Positions 1 through 8,814 of a stretch of DNA of 64,000 bases are shown in pieces. Numbering within the stretch: position 1 is the first letter of the stretch; every line of letters begins with the position of its first letter. The position numbers were made by a program, and so were the translations under genes. The DNA is from Acidobacteriota bacterium (GTDB lineage Bacteria; Acidobacteriota; Thermoanaerobaculia; Gp7-AA8): assembly GCA_021325515.1 (NCBI GenBank), contig JAJPHC010000014.1, positions 62,001-126,000 of the forward strand, written 5' to 3'. The notes under the pieces are model-generated. The model did no database searches and was not told where the DNA came from. It saw nothing but the letters and a program-made list of their open reading frames with translations.

Positions 1-1
1 C

Positions 2-3000
2 CTCGCGCTCTTCACGCGCAAGGATGTCTTCGAGCGCTTCGTCTCCTGCTTCGTCTTCGTTCCGCGCGATCGCTACACGCCGGAGTTCAAGGAGAAGGCG
101 AAGCAGATTCTGCTCGACGCCTTCGACGGGCGCGAGGTCGCGGTGCACGACTACGTCACCGACTCGCCGCTGGCGCGCGGACTCTTCATCATCTGGATGA
201 AGCCCGGCCAGCGCATTCCGGAAGTCGACATCAAGCGTGTCGAAGCGATCCTCTCCGACGCGGCACGCTCGTGGACCGACAAGCTCCTCGATGTGCTGAC
301 GCAGGTACACGGAGAAGAGAAGGGCATCGATCTCCATCGCCGCTACAAGAAGGCGTTTCCGATGGCGTACGCGGCGAACTTCCAGGCCGACGCCACCTCG
401 CATGACATCGAGCACGTCGAAGAAGTGCTGAACAGCGGCAACATGGTGGTCGATCTCTACCGCCATCGCGGCGATGAGCAGAAGCAGTTCCACTGCAAGA
501 TCGTCCATGGCGGCGCGCCCGTGCCTCTCTCGGAGATCATGCCGCGGCTGGAGAACATGGGGCTGCGGGTGCAATCCGAAGTGCCGTACGAGGTGCAGCC
601 GCTGGGAGCGGCGCTGCCGGTCCGCATCCGCGACTTCAGCCTCTCCGCGCAGGGAATGCAGGACGATCTCTCGCCGGTGCGTCAGAAGTTTCAGGATGCG
701 TTCGTCCGCGTCTGGCGCCGCGATGCGGAAGACGACGGCTTCAATCGCCTCGTGCTTGCCGCGGAACTGGAGTGGCACGAGGTCGTCGTGCTTCGCGCGT
801 ACTGCAAGTACATGCGCCAGATCGGCGTGAATCTGTCCGAGGCGTATGTGCAGCAGACGCTGGCGAACAATCCGGCGATTACGCGCCTGCTGGTGCAACT
901 GTTCCGCAATCACTTCGATCCGGAGCTCGGCGCCGCGATGATGAAGGACGCGAAGGCTTCGGCATCGTCGGGCATGGGGCGGCAGGCCGCGGCACTCGGT
1001 ATTCGCGCGCAGATCGAAGACGCGCTGGAGGATGTGAAGAACCCGGATGAGGATCGCATTCTCAGGCTTTACGTGTCGCTGATCGAGTCGACGCTGCGCA
1101 CGAACTACTTCCAGCGCGATGCGGCCGGCGACCGCAAGCCGTACCTTTCGTTCAAGCTCGACTCGCGCTCGGTGCCGGATCTTCCGCTGCCGCGTCCGAT
1201 GTTCGAGATCTTCGTCTACGCGCCGTCGATGGAAGGCATCCATCTGCGCGGAGGCAAGGTCGCACGCGGCGGCATCCGCTGGTCGGATCGCCGCGAAGAC
1301 TTCCGCACCGAGATTCTCGGCCTGATGAAGGCGCAGAACGTGAAGAACGTCGTGATCGTGCCGATGGGCTCGAAGGGGGGATTCGTCGTGAAGAATCCTT
1401 CCGGCGATCGCGCGGCGTTCCAGCAGGAAGGAATCGAGGCCTACAAGACGCTTCTCCGCGGCATGCTCGACATCACCGACAACCTCAGCGGTGATGCCGT
1501 GATCCCGCCGAAGGATGTCGTGCGCCGCGATCCGGATGATCCGTATCTCGTCGTCGCTGCCGACAAGGGGACGGCCACGTTCTCCGATATCGCGAACGGG
1601 ATCTCCGCCGACTACGGTTTCTGGCTGGGCGATGCATTCGCGTCAGGCGGCAGCGTCGGCTACGACCACAAGGCGATGGGCATCACCGCGCGCGGCGGCT
1701 GGGAAGCAGTCAAGCGTCACTTCCGCGAGCTGGGGATGAACACCCAGGAGCAGGATTTCACGGTCGTCGGCGTCGGCGACATGTCGGGCGATGTGTTCGG
1801 CAACGCGATGCTGCTCTCGCCGCACATCAGGCTGCAGGCGGCGTTCAATCACTCGCACATCTTCCTCGATCCGAATCCGGATCCGGCGAAGAGCTTCGCG
1901 GAGCGCCGCCGGCTGTTCGATCAACGCCTCAACTGGAACGGCTACAACACGGAGCTGCTGTCGAAGGGCGGCGCGGTGTTCGAGCGCAGTGCGAAATCGC
2001 TGACCGTTTCCGATGAAGTGCAGGCGCTGTTCGAGCTGCCGAAGAAGACGGTGACGCCGGCCGAGCTGATGAAGGCGATTCTCCGCGCGCGGGCCGATCT
2101 GCTCTGGCTGGGCGGCATCGGCACGTACGTGAAGGCGTCGCACGAAGACCATGCGGCGGCGCGCGATCGTGCGAATGATGCGATCCGCATCGACGCGACG
2201 GAGCTGCGCGTGCGCGTCGTCGGCGAAGGGGCCAACCTCGGCTTCACGCAGAAGGCGCGCATCGAGTTCAATCTGAACGGCGGCAAACTCAACACCGACG
2301 CGATCGACAACTCCGCCGGCGTCGACACCTCGGACCACGAGGTCAACATCAAGATTCTCCTCTACGATGCGATTGCCCGCGGTGAGCTGGCGAACATCGG
2401 AGAGCGCAACAAGGTCCTGGCGGAGATGACCGACGAAGTCGCGCATCTCGTGCTGCGCGACAACTACGAGCAGACGCAGGCCATCACGATCACGCACACG
2501 ATCGGCGAAGCGGTGCTGGACGAGCAGTCGCGCTTCATGCGCGCACTGGAACGCGCCGGCAAGCTCGACCGCGCACTCGAGTACCTGCCCGATGACGACA
2601 CGATTGCGGAGCGGCACGCCTCGCACATCGGGCTGACGCGGCCGGAGATCGCGATCATCCTCGCCTACGCCAAGATCAATCTCTATTCCGATCTTCTGGC
2701 GTCGGATCTGCCGGATGAGCCGCAGCTCGTGAACGATCTGGTGAAGTACTTCCCGGCGAAATTGCAGCAGGGCTATCGCGCGGCGATCGAGCGCCATCGT
2801 CTGCGCCGCGAGATCATCGCCACGGCGGTGACGAACAACATGCTGAACCGGCTGCGGCCGACGTTCGCGCAATCCTCGTCGGAGGAGACGGGCAAGCCGG
2901 CGGCGGATGTCGCGCGCGCGTTTGCCATCGTGCGCGATTCGTTCGATCTCCCCGCGGTCTGGTCGGGCATCGAGTCGCTCGACAACAAGCTGCCGGCGAA

Positions 3001-3640
3001 GGCGCAGACCGAGATGCTGATGGCCGCAGGCTCCTTCACCGAGCGCGCGATCATGTGGCTGCTGCGCAGCGGTTACGAGAAGCTGGACATCACGTCGAGC
3101 GTGGCTGAGTTCCGGCCGTGCGTCGAAGCGATCGAGAAGAATCTGGAGCGCATTCTCCCGCCGGCTCTGCTCACGCCGATGAAAGTGCGCGAAGCCGAGC
3201 TCGTGGAAGATGGATTGCCAGAGCCGCTGGCGCGGAAGATTGCGTCGCTGGATGTGATGACGTCGGCGATGGACATCATCCGCATCGCGCGCCGCGGCGG
3301 TGCGATCGAAGAGACCGCGCGCGTCTACTTCGGAGTCGGCGCGCGCTTCGGCTTCGATCGCCTGCGCCAGGCCGGAGGCACGATCGCCGCGGAGACGCCG
3401 TGGCAGAAGGCCGCGGTCGCGTCGCTGGTCGATGATCTGTTCAACTACCAGAGCGTGCTCGCGTCGCGCGTGATCGGCGAGTCGACGAACGGCGAGCCGG
3501 TCGAGAGCTGGCTGCTCAGGCGCCCGCGCATCGTCGAGCGCGTCGACCAGACCATGAGCGACGTGAAAGCCGCGCCTGCTGTCGACCTCGCGATGCTGAC
3601 GGTCGCCTCACGCCAGTTGCGCTCGCTCGTAGAAAGCTAG
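2..3640 (+). CDS. gdhB: NAD-specific glutamate dehydrogenase, large (GDH-180-like) type, 5' truncated by window edge
   Basis: Oxidative deamination of glutamate to 2-oxoglutarate with NAD in the cytoplasm. The reading frame is open from base 2, and the residues before the first internal GTG at 143 (RFVSCFVFVPRDRY) are conserved family sequence, so the gene starts upstream of the window. About 1,212 residues are present; members of this family usually have about 1,600. Visible catalytic-domain motifs are KVARGGIRWSDR, VPMGSKGGFV (substrate lysine), GVGDMSGDVFGNAMLLS (dinucleotide-binding region), WLGGIGTYVK and VVGEGANLG. The C-terminal helical region runs to the stop at 3638-3640. The next gene is 110 nt downstream. 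No frameshift is seen. Confidence 0.95.
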   Translation, partial: LALFTRKDVFERFVSCFVFVPRDRYTPEFKEKAKQILLDAFDGREVAVHDYVTDSPLARGLFIIWMKPGQRIPEVDIKRVEAILSDAARSWTDKLLDVLTQVHGEEKGIDLHRRYKKAFPMAYAANFQADATSHDIEHVEEVLNSGNMVVDLYRHRGDEQKQFHCKIVHGGAPVPLSEIMPRLENMGLRVQSEVPYEVQPLGAALPVRIRDFSLSAQGMQDDLSPVRQKFQDAFVRVWRRDAEDDGFNRLVLAAELEWHEVVVLRAYCKYMRQIGVNLSEAYVQQTLANNPAITRLLVQLFRNHFDPELGAAMMKDAKASASSGMGRQAAALGIRAQIEDALEDVKNPDEDRILRLYVSLIESTLRTNYFQRDAAGDRKPYLSFKLDSRSVPDLPLPRPMFEIFVYAPSMEGIHLRGGKVARGGIRWSDRREDFRTEILGLMKAQNVKNVVIVPMGSKGGFVVKNPSGDRAAFQQEGIEAYKTLLRGMLDITDNLSGDAVIPPKDVVRRDPDDPYLVVAADKGTATFSDIANGISADYGFWLGDAFASGGSVGYDHKAMGITARGGWEAVKRHFRELGMNTQEQDFTVVGVGDMSGDVFGNAMLLSPHIRLQAAFNHSHIFLDPNPDPAKSFAERRRLFDQRLNWNGYNTELLSKGGAVFERSAKSLTVSDEVQALFELPKKTVTPAELMKAILRARADLLWLGGIGTYVKASHEDHAAARDRANDAIRIDATELRVRVVGEGANLGFTQKARIEFNLNGGKLNTDAIDNSAGVDTSDHEVNIKILLYDAIARGELANIGERNKVLAEMTDEVAHLVLRDNYEQTQAITITHTIGEAVLDEQSRFMRALERAGKLDRALEYLPDDDTIAERHASHIGLTRPEIAIILAYAKINLYSDLLASDLPDEPQLVNDLVKYFPAKLQQGYRAAIERHRLRREIIATAVTNNMLNRLRPTFAQSSSEETGKPAADVARAFAIVRDSFDLPAVWSGIESLDNKLPAKAQTEMLMAAGSFTERAIMWLLRSGYEKLDITSSVAEFRPCVEAIEKNLERILPPALLTPMKVREAELVEDGLPEPLARKIASLDVMTSAMDIIRIARRGGAIEETARVYFGVGARFGFDRLRQAGGTIAAETPWQKAAVASLVDDLFNYQSVLASRVIGESTNGEPVESWLLRRPRIVERVDQTMSDVKAAPAVDLAMLTVASRQLRSLVES

Positions 3641-3668
3641 CTCAGTCCCGAATCGTCCCCCCATCGTC

Positions 3669-3697
3669 CCCCTCTCCCCGCCCCGCGGGGAGAGGGG
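3669..3697. repeat. GC-rich hairpin after gdhB
   Basis: A perfect 13-bp stem with a 3-nt loop: CCCCTCTCCCCGC at 3669-3681 pairs with its complement at 3685-3697. It lies 29 nt after the gdhB stop. It has no T-run, so it is not a classical intrinsic terminator. It could protect the 3' end of the mRNA or be a dispersed palindrome; only this copy was seen. Confidence 0.6.
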
Positions 3698-3749
3698 CCA
3701 GGGGTGAGGGGCCCCACCAACTGGCACGCGCAATGAACCTATCGACTGC

Positions 3750-3965
3750 GTGACCGGACTCCTCATCGGCTTCATCGTCGTCTTCTTCGGCTTCGTCGCA
3801 CTGCTCGCGATCTGGAGCCGCTGGCGCCGCCAGATGGGCGGCGGAATCGGCCCGCAGGAGCTCAGCGACGGCAGCATGACCACGTCGCCCACAGGCTATC
3901 CCGAGGAAATGCACGGGCACGGTAAGAAGATCGGCCCGACGGACAACAACGCCGCCGGGCTGTAG
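3750..3965 (+). CDS. Small single-pass membrane protein, unknown function
   Basis: Seventy-one residues from a GTG start. One hydrophobic helix covers roughly residues 3-23 (LLIGFIVVFFGFVALLAIW). It is followed by a basic stretch, SRWRRQMGG, predicting an outside N-terminus and a cytosolic tail. The tail is polar and glycine-rich, with no motif I recognise. It follows gdhB in the same direction and its stop lies 6 nt from the end of the convergent exbD-like gene. The start is not certain because no clear Shine-Dalgarno sequence precedes the GTG. It could be a small assembly factor of a membrane complex, but nothing in the sequence says which. Confidence 0.55.
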   Translation: MTGLLIGFIVVFFGFVALLAIWSRWRRQMGGGIGPQELSDGSMTTSPTGYPEEMHGHGKKIGPTDNNAAGL

Positions 3966-3971
3966 CTCATG

Positions 3972-4379
3972 TCACGGCTGCGTGCGCTCCGCAATGAGCG
4001 CGACGTCCGTGAATCCCGCGGCACGACACGCCGCGAGCACTGTCATCACGCTGCCGTATTTCACATCCTTGTCGCCGCGCACTGCGATGGGACGCTCCGG
4101 ATGTTCATCGTGCCTCGTGCGCAGAACGCCTGCGAGCTGTTCGGAGCGGATCACGATCGCATCGACGTACAGCGTGCCGTCCGCATTCACGCTGATCGGA
4201 AGCTGTCGCGTCGCATCGCCGGCCGAGGCCGCATCCTTCACCTGCGGCAGATGTACCGGCACGCCGGCCACGATCATCGGCGTCACGACCATGAAAATGA
4301 TGAGCAGCACGAGACACACATCGACGAGCGGCGTGACATTGATGTCGGCCTGAAGCGCCGCGGAACGCGAGATTTGCAT
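3972..4379 (-). CDS. exbD: Biopolymer transport protein, ExbD/TolR family
   Basis: Proton-channel subunit of the energising complexes that work with TonB or TolA in the inner membrane. The 135-residue length is normal for the family. The conserved ADINVTPLVDVCLVLLIIFM segment (about residues 11-30) contains the functional aspartate (PLVD) at the start of the single helix; a periplasmic domain follows. The start is supported by GAGGAGG 5-6 nt upstream on the minus strand. No exbB/tolQ or tonB is adjacent, so this is an orphan subunit; the partner must be elsewhere. Confidence 0.9.
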   Translation of the reverse strand: MQISRSAALQADINVTPLVDVCLVLLIIFMVVTPMIVAGVPVHLPQVKDAASAGDATRQLPISVNADGTLYVDAIVIRSEQLAGVLRTRHDEHPERPIAVRGDKDVKYGSVMTVLAACRAAGFTDVALIAERTQP

Positions 4380-4456
4380 GATCGCCTCCTCGCGAAATGA
4401 GACACCGCAGCGATCACGACCGAAACCGGGACTGTTGCGGTTGAAGCCTTATCCGA

Positions 4457-5185
4457 TTGCGAAATGCGGCACCGCGCCTCGCGTGTTGGAATCCGAACTT
4501 GCGAGTCATCACCTATCTGTCGCCATCGATTCCCGCGGCTCTCTTCGAGCGCATCGCGCGGCATATCGGCGCCGAGCTGATGTTCGAGGAGGCGATCTCC
4601 GGGCCGCAGCCGGGCGATGATGAGCCGTTCACTCGCGGCGACGCCGACGTCGGTTTCGTCTGCGCTCCGTCCTACCGCGTGCTGCGCGATTCGGTCGAGC
4701 TGCTGCCGGTCCTCGTGCCGAGTGATCCGCGCGCGAAGGGGCGGCCGGTGTACTTCGCCGACGTCGTGGTGCGCAGAGAGTCGAAGATCGAATCATTCGA
4801 CGAGCTGCGCGGTATGCGATGGGCGTACAACGATCGCAACTCGCGCAGCGGCTGGTTCAGCATGCTCGAGCGCGCCGGCTCTGCATCGTTCTTCGGCGGC
4901 TTGATCCACGCGGGCTCGCACCTTCGCTCGCTCGAGCTGGTGAGCAGCGGCGCGGCCGATGCCGCGGCCATCGACTCGAACGTGCTCGCTCTTCATCCGC
5001 GCAGTGAATTGCGCGTCGTCGAATCGTGGGGGCCGTTTCCCATTCAGCCGGCGATCATCAGGCGCAGCCTTCCTGACGACGAGAAGCGCCGCATCACCGA
5101 TGCGCTGCTGTCGATCAAGCGCGAAGAGCTCGAGCCCTTCGGCTTCACCTCCTTCGCGATCATCAGCGAAACGGCGTACTTATGA
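4457..5185 (+). CDS. PhnD-like substrate-binding domain protein
   Basis: Resembles the phosphate/phosphonate ABC transporter periplasmic-binding (PhnD) family: an early RVITYLSPSIP strand, GDADVGFVCAPSY, a VVVRRESKIESFDELRG hinge segment, and SGAADAAAID near residue 170. Up to 242 residues from a TTG at 4457; a second in-frame TTG at 4499 would begin just before the first strand, and neither has a strong ribosome-binding site. No signal peptide or lipobox is visible and no ABC transporter genes lie next to it. It may therefore be a stand-alone sensor-like protein, or its true start is misjudged. It ends in a 6-nt convergent overlap with the next gene. Confidence 0.75.
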   Translation: MRNAAPRLACWNPNLRVITYLSPSIPAALFERIARHIGAELMFEEAISGPQPGDDEPFTRGDADVGFVCAPSYRVLRDSVELLPVLVPSDPRAKGRPVYFADVVVRRESKIESFDELRGMRWAYNDRNSRSGWFSMLERAGSASFFGGLIHAGSHLRSLELVSSGAADAAAIDSNVLALHPRSELRVVESWGPFPIQPAIIRRSLPDDEKRRITDALLSIKREELEPFGFTSFAIISETAYL

Positions 5186-6868
5186 CACTCCCATCCGTGC
5201 GAAGCCGGTCACGTGGCTCGCGTCGTCCATGATCCCCACCGACACATCCTCGGTCTTGTCGTCGACGGCGAGGTCGAGCCGCACCGTGATCTCTTTCCGG
5301 CGTTTCAGCGAATCGGCGGGGAATCGCAGTTGATGCTGCAGCCTCTTCACCGCGGATACTTTTCCATCGCGCCGCATGAAAGCCGTAAAGCTCGAGAACT
5401 GGCCGACGAGATCGGTGCCGTCCGGAATCAGTGTCAGAGCCGCAGTCGGGATCTTGATGAAGACCGGCACGATCCGGGTGTCGTTCTCGCTGTGCGATGA
5501 AGCCCCCGCCGCGGTGAGCGTGATATTCAGATCATTCTTCGTGACGGGGTAGAGCAGGTTCGCGGCGACGGCATCCTGCATCTCCGAAGTCAGCGATTTT
5601 TCGATGAATGTCTCTCGTGTGCGGAGGTTGAAGCCCTTCTTCTTCAGCTTCACGCTGATGCTTCGCACCGCATCCTCACGCCGCCCCTCGGTGTGATAGC
5701 CGAGGGAGTAGTAGTTCGTCATGTCCTGAGCGAGCTCGTCGAAGATCAGATTGAAATTGTTCGATCCGGTAAGAGCCACGCCGCCCGTCGCGCCCGCGAT
5801 CTGGCGCAGAGTGAGAAGCCCTTCGTCCGCCGTGATCAGCGGACGCGTATCGGAGATGAACTCGCTGTTGAGGTTCTCTGCGCTCATCGATTCGTGGCCG
5901 GCCGCGAGACCCGATGCCGAAATCGGATAGAGCGCGACGCCGACGCCATTGGCGGCGTCGGCCAGCTCGCTGGTCAGGCGCGACTGCTCGAAGGTCCGCG
6001 CTTCGCTGATCGCGTTGAATGTGTCGCCGTCGGCGAAGAGGCTCTTCTGCGACTCGAGAAAGGAAAAGATCGGCAGCGCGGGATTGTGCGTGATCTGATC
6101 GGTGAGAATGACGAGCGCATTCCGTCCGCTGAGGCCGCGCATGGAAGTCAGGACGCTCTTGATGGCCTCCACGCGCTGCGACTGTTCGAACGAAGCCTTC
6201 GCAGAATAGGACTCGGCGACGGTGATGCCGAGGCTGATCGACGGCTTCTCGACGGTGTCGCGTTCCCGCCGGGTGTTGGCCGACGCGACATCCACGATCT
6301 CTCGCTTGGCCTCGGCGAACTCCCGCTGCGTTCTGGGCGCGGAGGTCAGCGTCCCGAACACGCGATCGAGCGCCCTGGAAGTCTCGGCGAGATCGTCGGT
6401 GAAGGGGAGCTCGACCTTGAGGCCAGGATTCCAGCCGATGATCATGACGTGATCGCCGGGACGCATCGCCCGATGCAGGAAGTCGTTCATCGGTTTCAGC
6501 GCGCGGTCGCGAAGAAACGGCTGCACGGACGTTCCGTCGATGAAGAGAATGATGTTTCGCGCACGCGGGTCGAGTGGCGGCTTCGCTGCTGCAGCGGATG
6601 GTTGGGATGGCGCTTTGGCGGCGGCGGCCTTTTCGTCGCTGCGGATCTCGAGGAAGTTCGTGATCGTCTGCGGCTTGCCGTTCTCCAGCAATTCGAAATC
6701 GTCTTTCGTGAGGCCGGTCGCGGGACGGCCGTCTTTCGTCACAATGACGTCGACGTTGATCACGCGGACTTCGATCGACTCGGTGAAGAACGTCTGTTGT
6801 GGCTGCGGCGCCGTCTGCTGCGCGAACGCCGGCAGAACTGCGAGTGCTGCGATGGCGAGTTTTCGCAC
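5180..6868 (-). CDS. Exported VWFA-related domain protein (Acidobacteria type)
   Basis: A 562-residue exported protein. GTG start with GGAGGAAGG a few bases upstream on the minus strand. A signal peptide is seen at residues 1-16, with likely cleavage after LPAFA. The segment VINVDVIVTKDGRPATGLTKDDFE, characteristic of the VWFA-related Acidobacterial domain, follows, then a von Willebrand A-like core beginning at NIILFIDGTSV (about residue 107; degenerate metal-site motif). The family is expanded in Acidobacteria; its function is unknown, with adhesion or protease-like roles proposed only by fold. It is last in a run of minus-strand genes, 37 nt after the O-methyltransferase gene. Confidence 0.85.
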   Translation of the reverse strand: MRKLAIAALAVLPAFAQQTAPQPQQTFFTESIEVRVINVDVIVTKDGRPATGLTKDDFELLENGKPQTITNFLEIRSDEKAAAAKAPSQPSAAAAKPPLDPRARNIILFIDGTSVQPFLRDRALKPMNDFLHRAMRPGDHVMIIGWNPGLKVELPFTDDLAETSRALDRVFGTLTSAPRTQREFAEAKREIVDVASANTRRERDTVEKPSISLGITVAESYSAKASFEQSQRVEAIKSVLTSMRGLSGRNALVILTDQITHNPALPIFSFLESQKSLFADGDTFNAISEARTFEQSRLTSELADAANGVGVALYPISASGLAAGHESMSAENLNSEFISDTRPLITADEGLLTLRQIAGATGGVALTGSNNFNLIFDELAQDMTNYYSLGYHTEGRREDAVRSISVKLKKKGFNLRTRETFIEKSLTSEMQDAVAANLLYPVTKNDLNITLTAAGASSHSENDTRIVPVFIKIPTAALTLIPDGTDLVGQFSSFTAFMRRDGKVSAVKRLQHQLRFPADSLKRRKEITVRLDLAVDDKTEDVSVGIMDDASHVTGFARMGVS

Positions 6869-6905
6869 TGGACCTTCCTCCGGAGAGGAGATTGTCCGTC
6901 AAAAA

Positions 6906-7922
6906 CTATGTCCGCACAGCCTCCGTCAGCGTGAACGTCCCCATTGGAATCATCTTTGTGACATCGAAACGTTCCGCTTTGAGCATCGCCGTCAGTTCGC
7001 CGGCGGTCCGCTCACGGCCGTTGAGCATGACCAGCATGTTGAGGTCCATGAACGCTGCCGGCGATGGTTGGGGAGTGTCCGGCAGGAGCATTTCGATGAC
7101 GAGAAGCGTGGCGCCGGGCCGCGCGGCGCGATGGACTCGATTGAGGATCGTGGCGCACTTGTCGTCTGGCCAGTCGTGGAGAATCGACTTGAGGAGATAG
7201 AGATCGCCGCCTGCCGGCACCTCATCGAAAAAATCGCCGGCGACGAGCTCGAGGCGCGTCTGATCGACGTGCCTTCGTGCTTCTTCGATGACATCCGCGC
7301 GGTCGAACAGAACGCCTCGTGCCTTGCGGTTGTGCGCGAGCAGCGAGGAGAGGAGGACGCCCTGGCTCCCGCCGACATCGACGATGTGCTCGAATGCGCC
7401 GGCGTTGAAGACACGCGTGACCTCCTGCGAAACGATCGCAGAGAGATTGCCCATCCCTCGCGCGAAACTGGCGCCCTCGTCGGGATTCTTTTCGTAGTAC
7501 TCCCAGACCGGCATGCCGAGCACTTCGGCGGATTGTGACTTGCCGTACTTCACCGCGTCGTAGAGTCGGCCCCACGGCAGCCAGTGCCCCGGCGCAGCCT
7601 CCGCGATCAGAAGATCGCGCAGGGAGCCGGTGCCTTCGGAGCGAAGACACGAGCCTGCCGGTGTGAGCGCGAAACGGCGCCCGGGCGACTCGGCAAGAAG
7701 GCCCAGCGCGGCGCAGGCGCGAAGCAGCCGGTACAGCGCCTCCGGCTCGGCATCGCATTCGTGCGCGAGCGACTCGACATCATGAACGCCGGAGGCGATG
7801 AAGTCCGCGATTCCGAAGCGCGCCGCCGCCGCGACGATCTGCGAATGCCACATACCCATCATCAGTTGCAGGACGTGAACATGGGGCGGTGCCTCCGCCG
7901 GATCGCGGGGAATTGCGGACAT
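6906..7922 (-). CDS. SAM-dependent O-methyltransferase (acetylserotonin O-methyltransferase-like)
   Basis: A 338-residue protein of the plant-type/polyketide O-methyltransferase family. It has an N-terminal winged-helix dimerisation domain (about residues 15-95), then a Rossmann domain with the SAM motif HIVDVGGSQGVLLSSLL (about residue 170). LLKSILHDWPDDKCATIL contains the typical catalytic histidine (HDW). The start is fixed by AGGAGG 7 nt upstream on the minus strand. It starts 24 nt after the hydrolase stop, so the two are probably co-transcribed. The substrate is unknown; no biosynthetic cluster surrounds it. Confidence 0.85.
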   Translation of the reverse strand: MSAIPRDPAEAPPHVHVLQLMMGMWHSQIVAAAARFGIADFIASGVHDVESLAHECDAEPEALYRLLRACAALGLLAESPGRRFALTPAGSCLRSEGTGSLRDLLIAEAAPGHWLPWGRLYDAVKYGKSQSAEVLGMPVWEYYEKNPDEGASFARGMGNLSAIVSQEVTRVFNAGAFEHIVDVGGSQGVLLSSLLAHNRKARGVLFDRADVIEEARRHVDQTRLELVAGDFFDEVPAGGDLYLLKSILHDWPDDKCATILNRVHRAARPGATLLVIEMLLPDTPQPSPAAFMDLNMLVMLNGRERTAGELTAMLKAERFDVTKMIPMGTFTLTEAVRT

Positions 7923-7946
7923 CGGGTGACCTCCTGTTTGTCTGAC

Positions 7947-8741
7947 TTACGTACGAGGAGAATGTGCGGATTTCACGAAACGGGCCACGGTGTCGAAGTA
8001 CCGCGGGTCGTCGAACGAGATCGCGCAGTGGCCGCGGACGTCCGACGTCAGCATCTGCTTCGGCACCTGCAGCTCATCGAAGAGCGTCTTGCCGAGGCGG
8101 AAGGGGATCACGTCATCGTTGCGGCTGTGAAGGACGAGCGTCGGGACGTGCGATTCGTTGGCCCAGGCGCGCGTGCGGAGCGCGAAGGGAGCGGTCGCGC
8201 CGATGGGAAGAGGCCAGTAGAGCGTGTTGCCGAGCGCGGCGAGAGAAGGAAATGTGCTGTCGAGGATCAGCGCACGCGCGCCATGCTTCTTTGCGATCGA
8301 TGCGGCATAGGGGCCGCCGAGCGATTCGCCGTACAGCACGACGTCGCTGCTCTTCGCGTACTGATACACCGCTTCGGCATCGTCGAAGAGCGCCGACTCG
8401 GACGGCTCGCCCTCGCTCCGTCCATATCCGCGCCAGTCGAAGAGCAGCACGCTGATGCCATGCTGCGCGAAGCCGCTTGCGATGGGCGCACGCTCGGTGA
8501 TGTTGCCGGCGTTTCCGTGGAAGAAGAGAAGAAGCGGCGCGTGAGGATCGGCCGCGCGATAGAGCCACCCGTGGAGCCGGACCTTGTCGCGCGTCGTGAT
8601 CCAGACATCCTCGCCTCGCTGCGCGTCCCAGTTTCCGAGCGGATAGCGCTCGGGAAAAAACATGGACGTGCGGCGGAGGAATTGCGCGAACGCGACGAGT
8701 GCGACGAGAAGGATGGCGATGAAGATGAGCGCGCGCTGCAT
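7947..8741 (-). CDS. Membrane-anchored alpha/beta hydrolase (Bem46/ABHD-like)
   Basis: A 264-residue protein. One N-terminal helix (ALIFIAILLVALVAFAQFL) anchors a serine hydrolase domain: oxyanion strand FFHGNAGN, nucleophile elbow GESLGG, acid in HSRNDDVIPF, and catalytic histidine in RGHCAIS. The frame stays open upstream to 8942, but that extension is only translated 9-bp repeat (GPIRPIRPIHPIHP) and mamK sequence, so ATG at 8741 is the sensible start. Unusually, this ATG directly abuts the repeat and has no Shine-Dalgarno sequence. Likely co-transcribed with the upstream actin gene and the downstream methyltransferase gene. Substrate unknown. Confidence 0.85.
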   Translation of the reverse strand: MQRALIFIAILLVALVAFAQFLRRTSMFFPERYPLGNWDAQRGEDVWITTRDKVRLHGWLYRAADPHAPLLLFFHGNAGNITERAPIASGFAQHGISVLLFDWRGYGRSEGEPSESALFDDAEAVYQYAKSSDVVLYGESLGGPYAASIAKKHGARALILDSTFPSLAALGNTLYWPLPIGATAPFALRTRAWANESHVPTLVLHSRNDDVIPFRLGKTLFDELQVPKQMLTSDVRGHCAISFDDPRYFDTVARFVKSAHSPRT

Positions 8742-8808
8742 GGGATGGATGGGATGGATGGGACGGATGGGACGGATGGGACCTATGGGGAGCGATCCCA
8801 TAGGTCCC
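8742..8808. repeat. Short 9-bp tandem array with terminal hairpin
   Basis: Five successive 9-bp units (GGGATGGAT twice, GGGACGGAT twice, GGGACCTAT once) are followed by an inverted unit. The end folds as a perfect 12-bp hairpin, GGGACCTATGGG at 8778-8789 against 8797-8808 with a 7-nt loop. TTTT follows on the plus strand. The same units build the large array at 25704-25950. The array fills nearly the whole gap between the actin stop and the hydrolase start. Confidence 0.85.
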
Positions 8809-8814
8809 TTTTGG

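Noticed and set aside
1643-2872. 409-codon open frame on the minus strand inside gdhB
   Set aside because: Antisense to strongly conserved gdhB motifs; Arg/Val/Asp-rich composition typical of a GC-rich shadow frame; no domain.
5693-6934. 413-codon plus-strand frame opposite the VWA protein gene
   Set aside because: The minus-strand gene has a signal peptide, a ribosome-binding site and family motifs; the plus frame has none.
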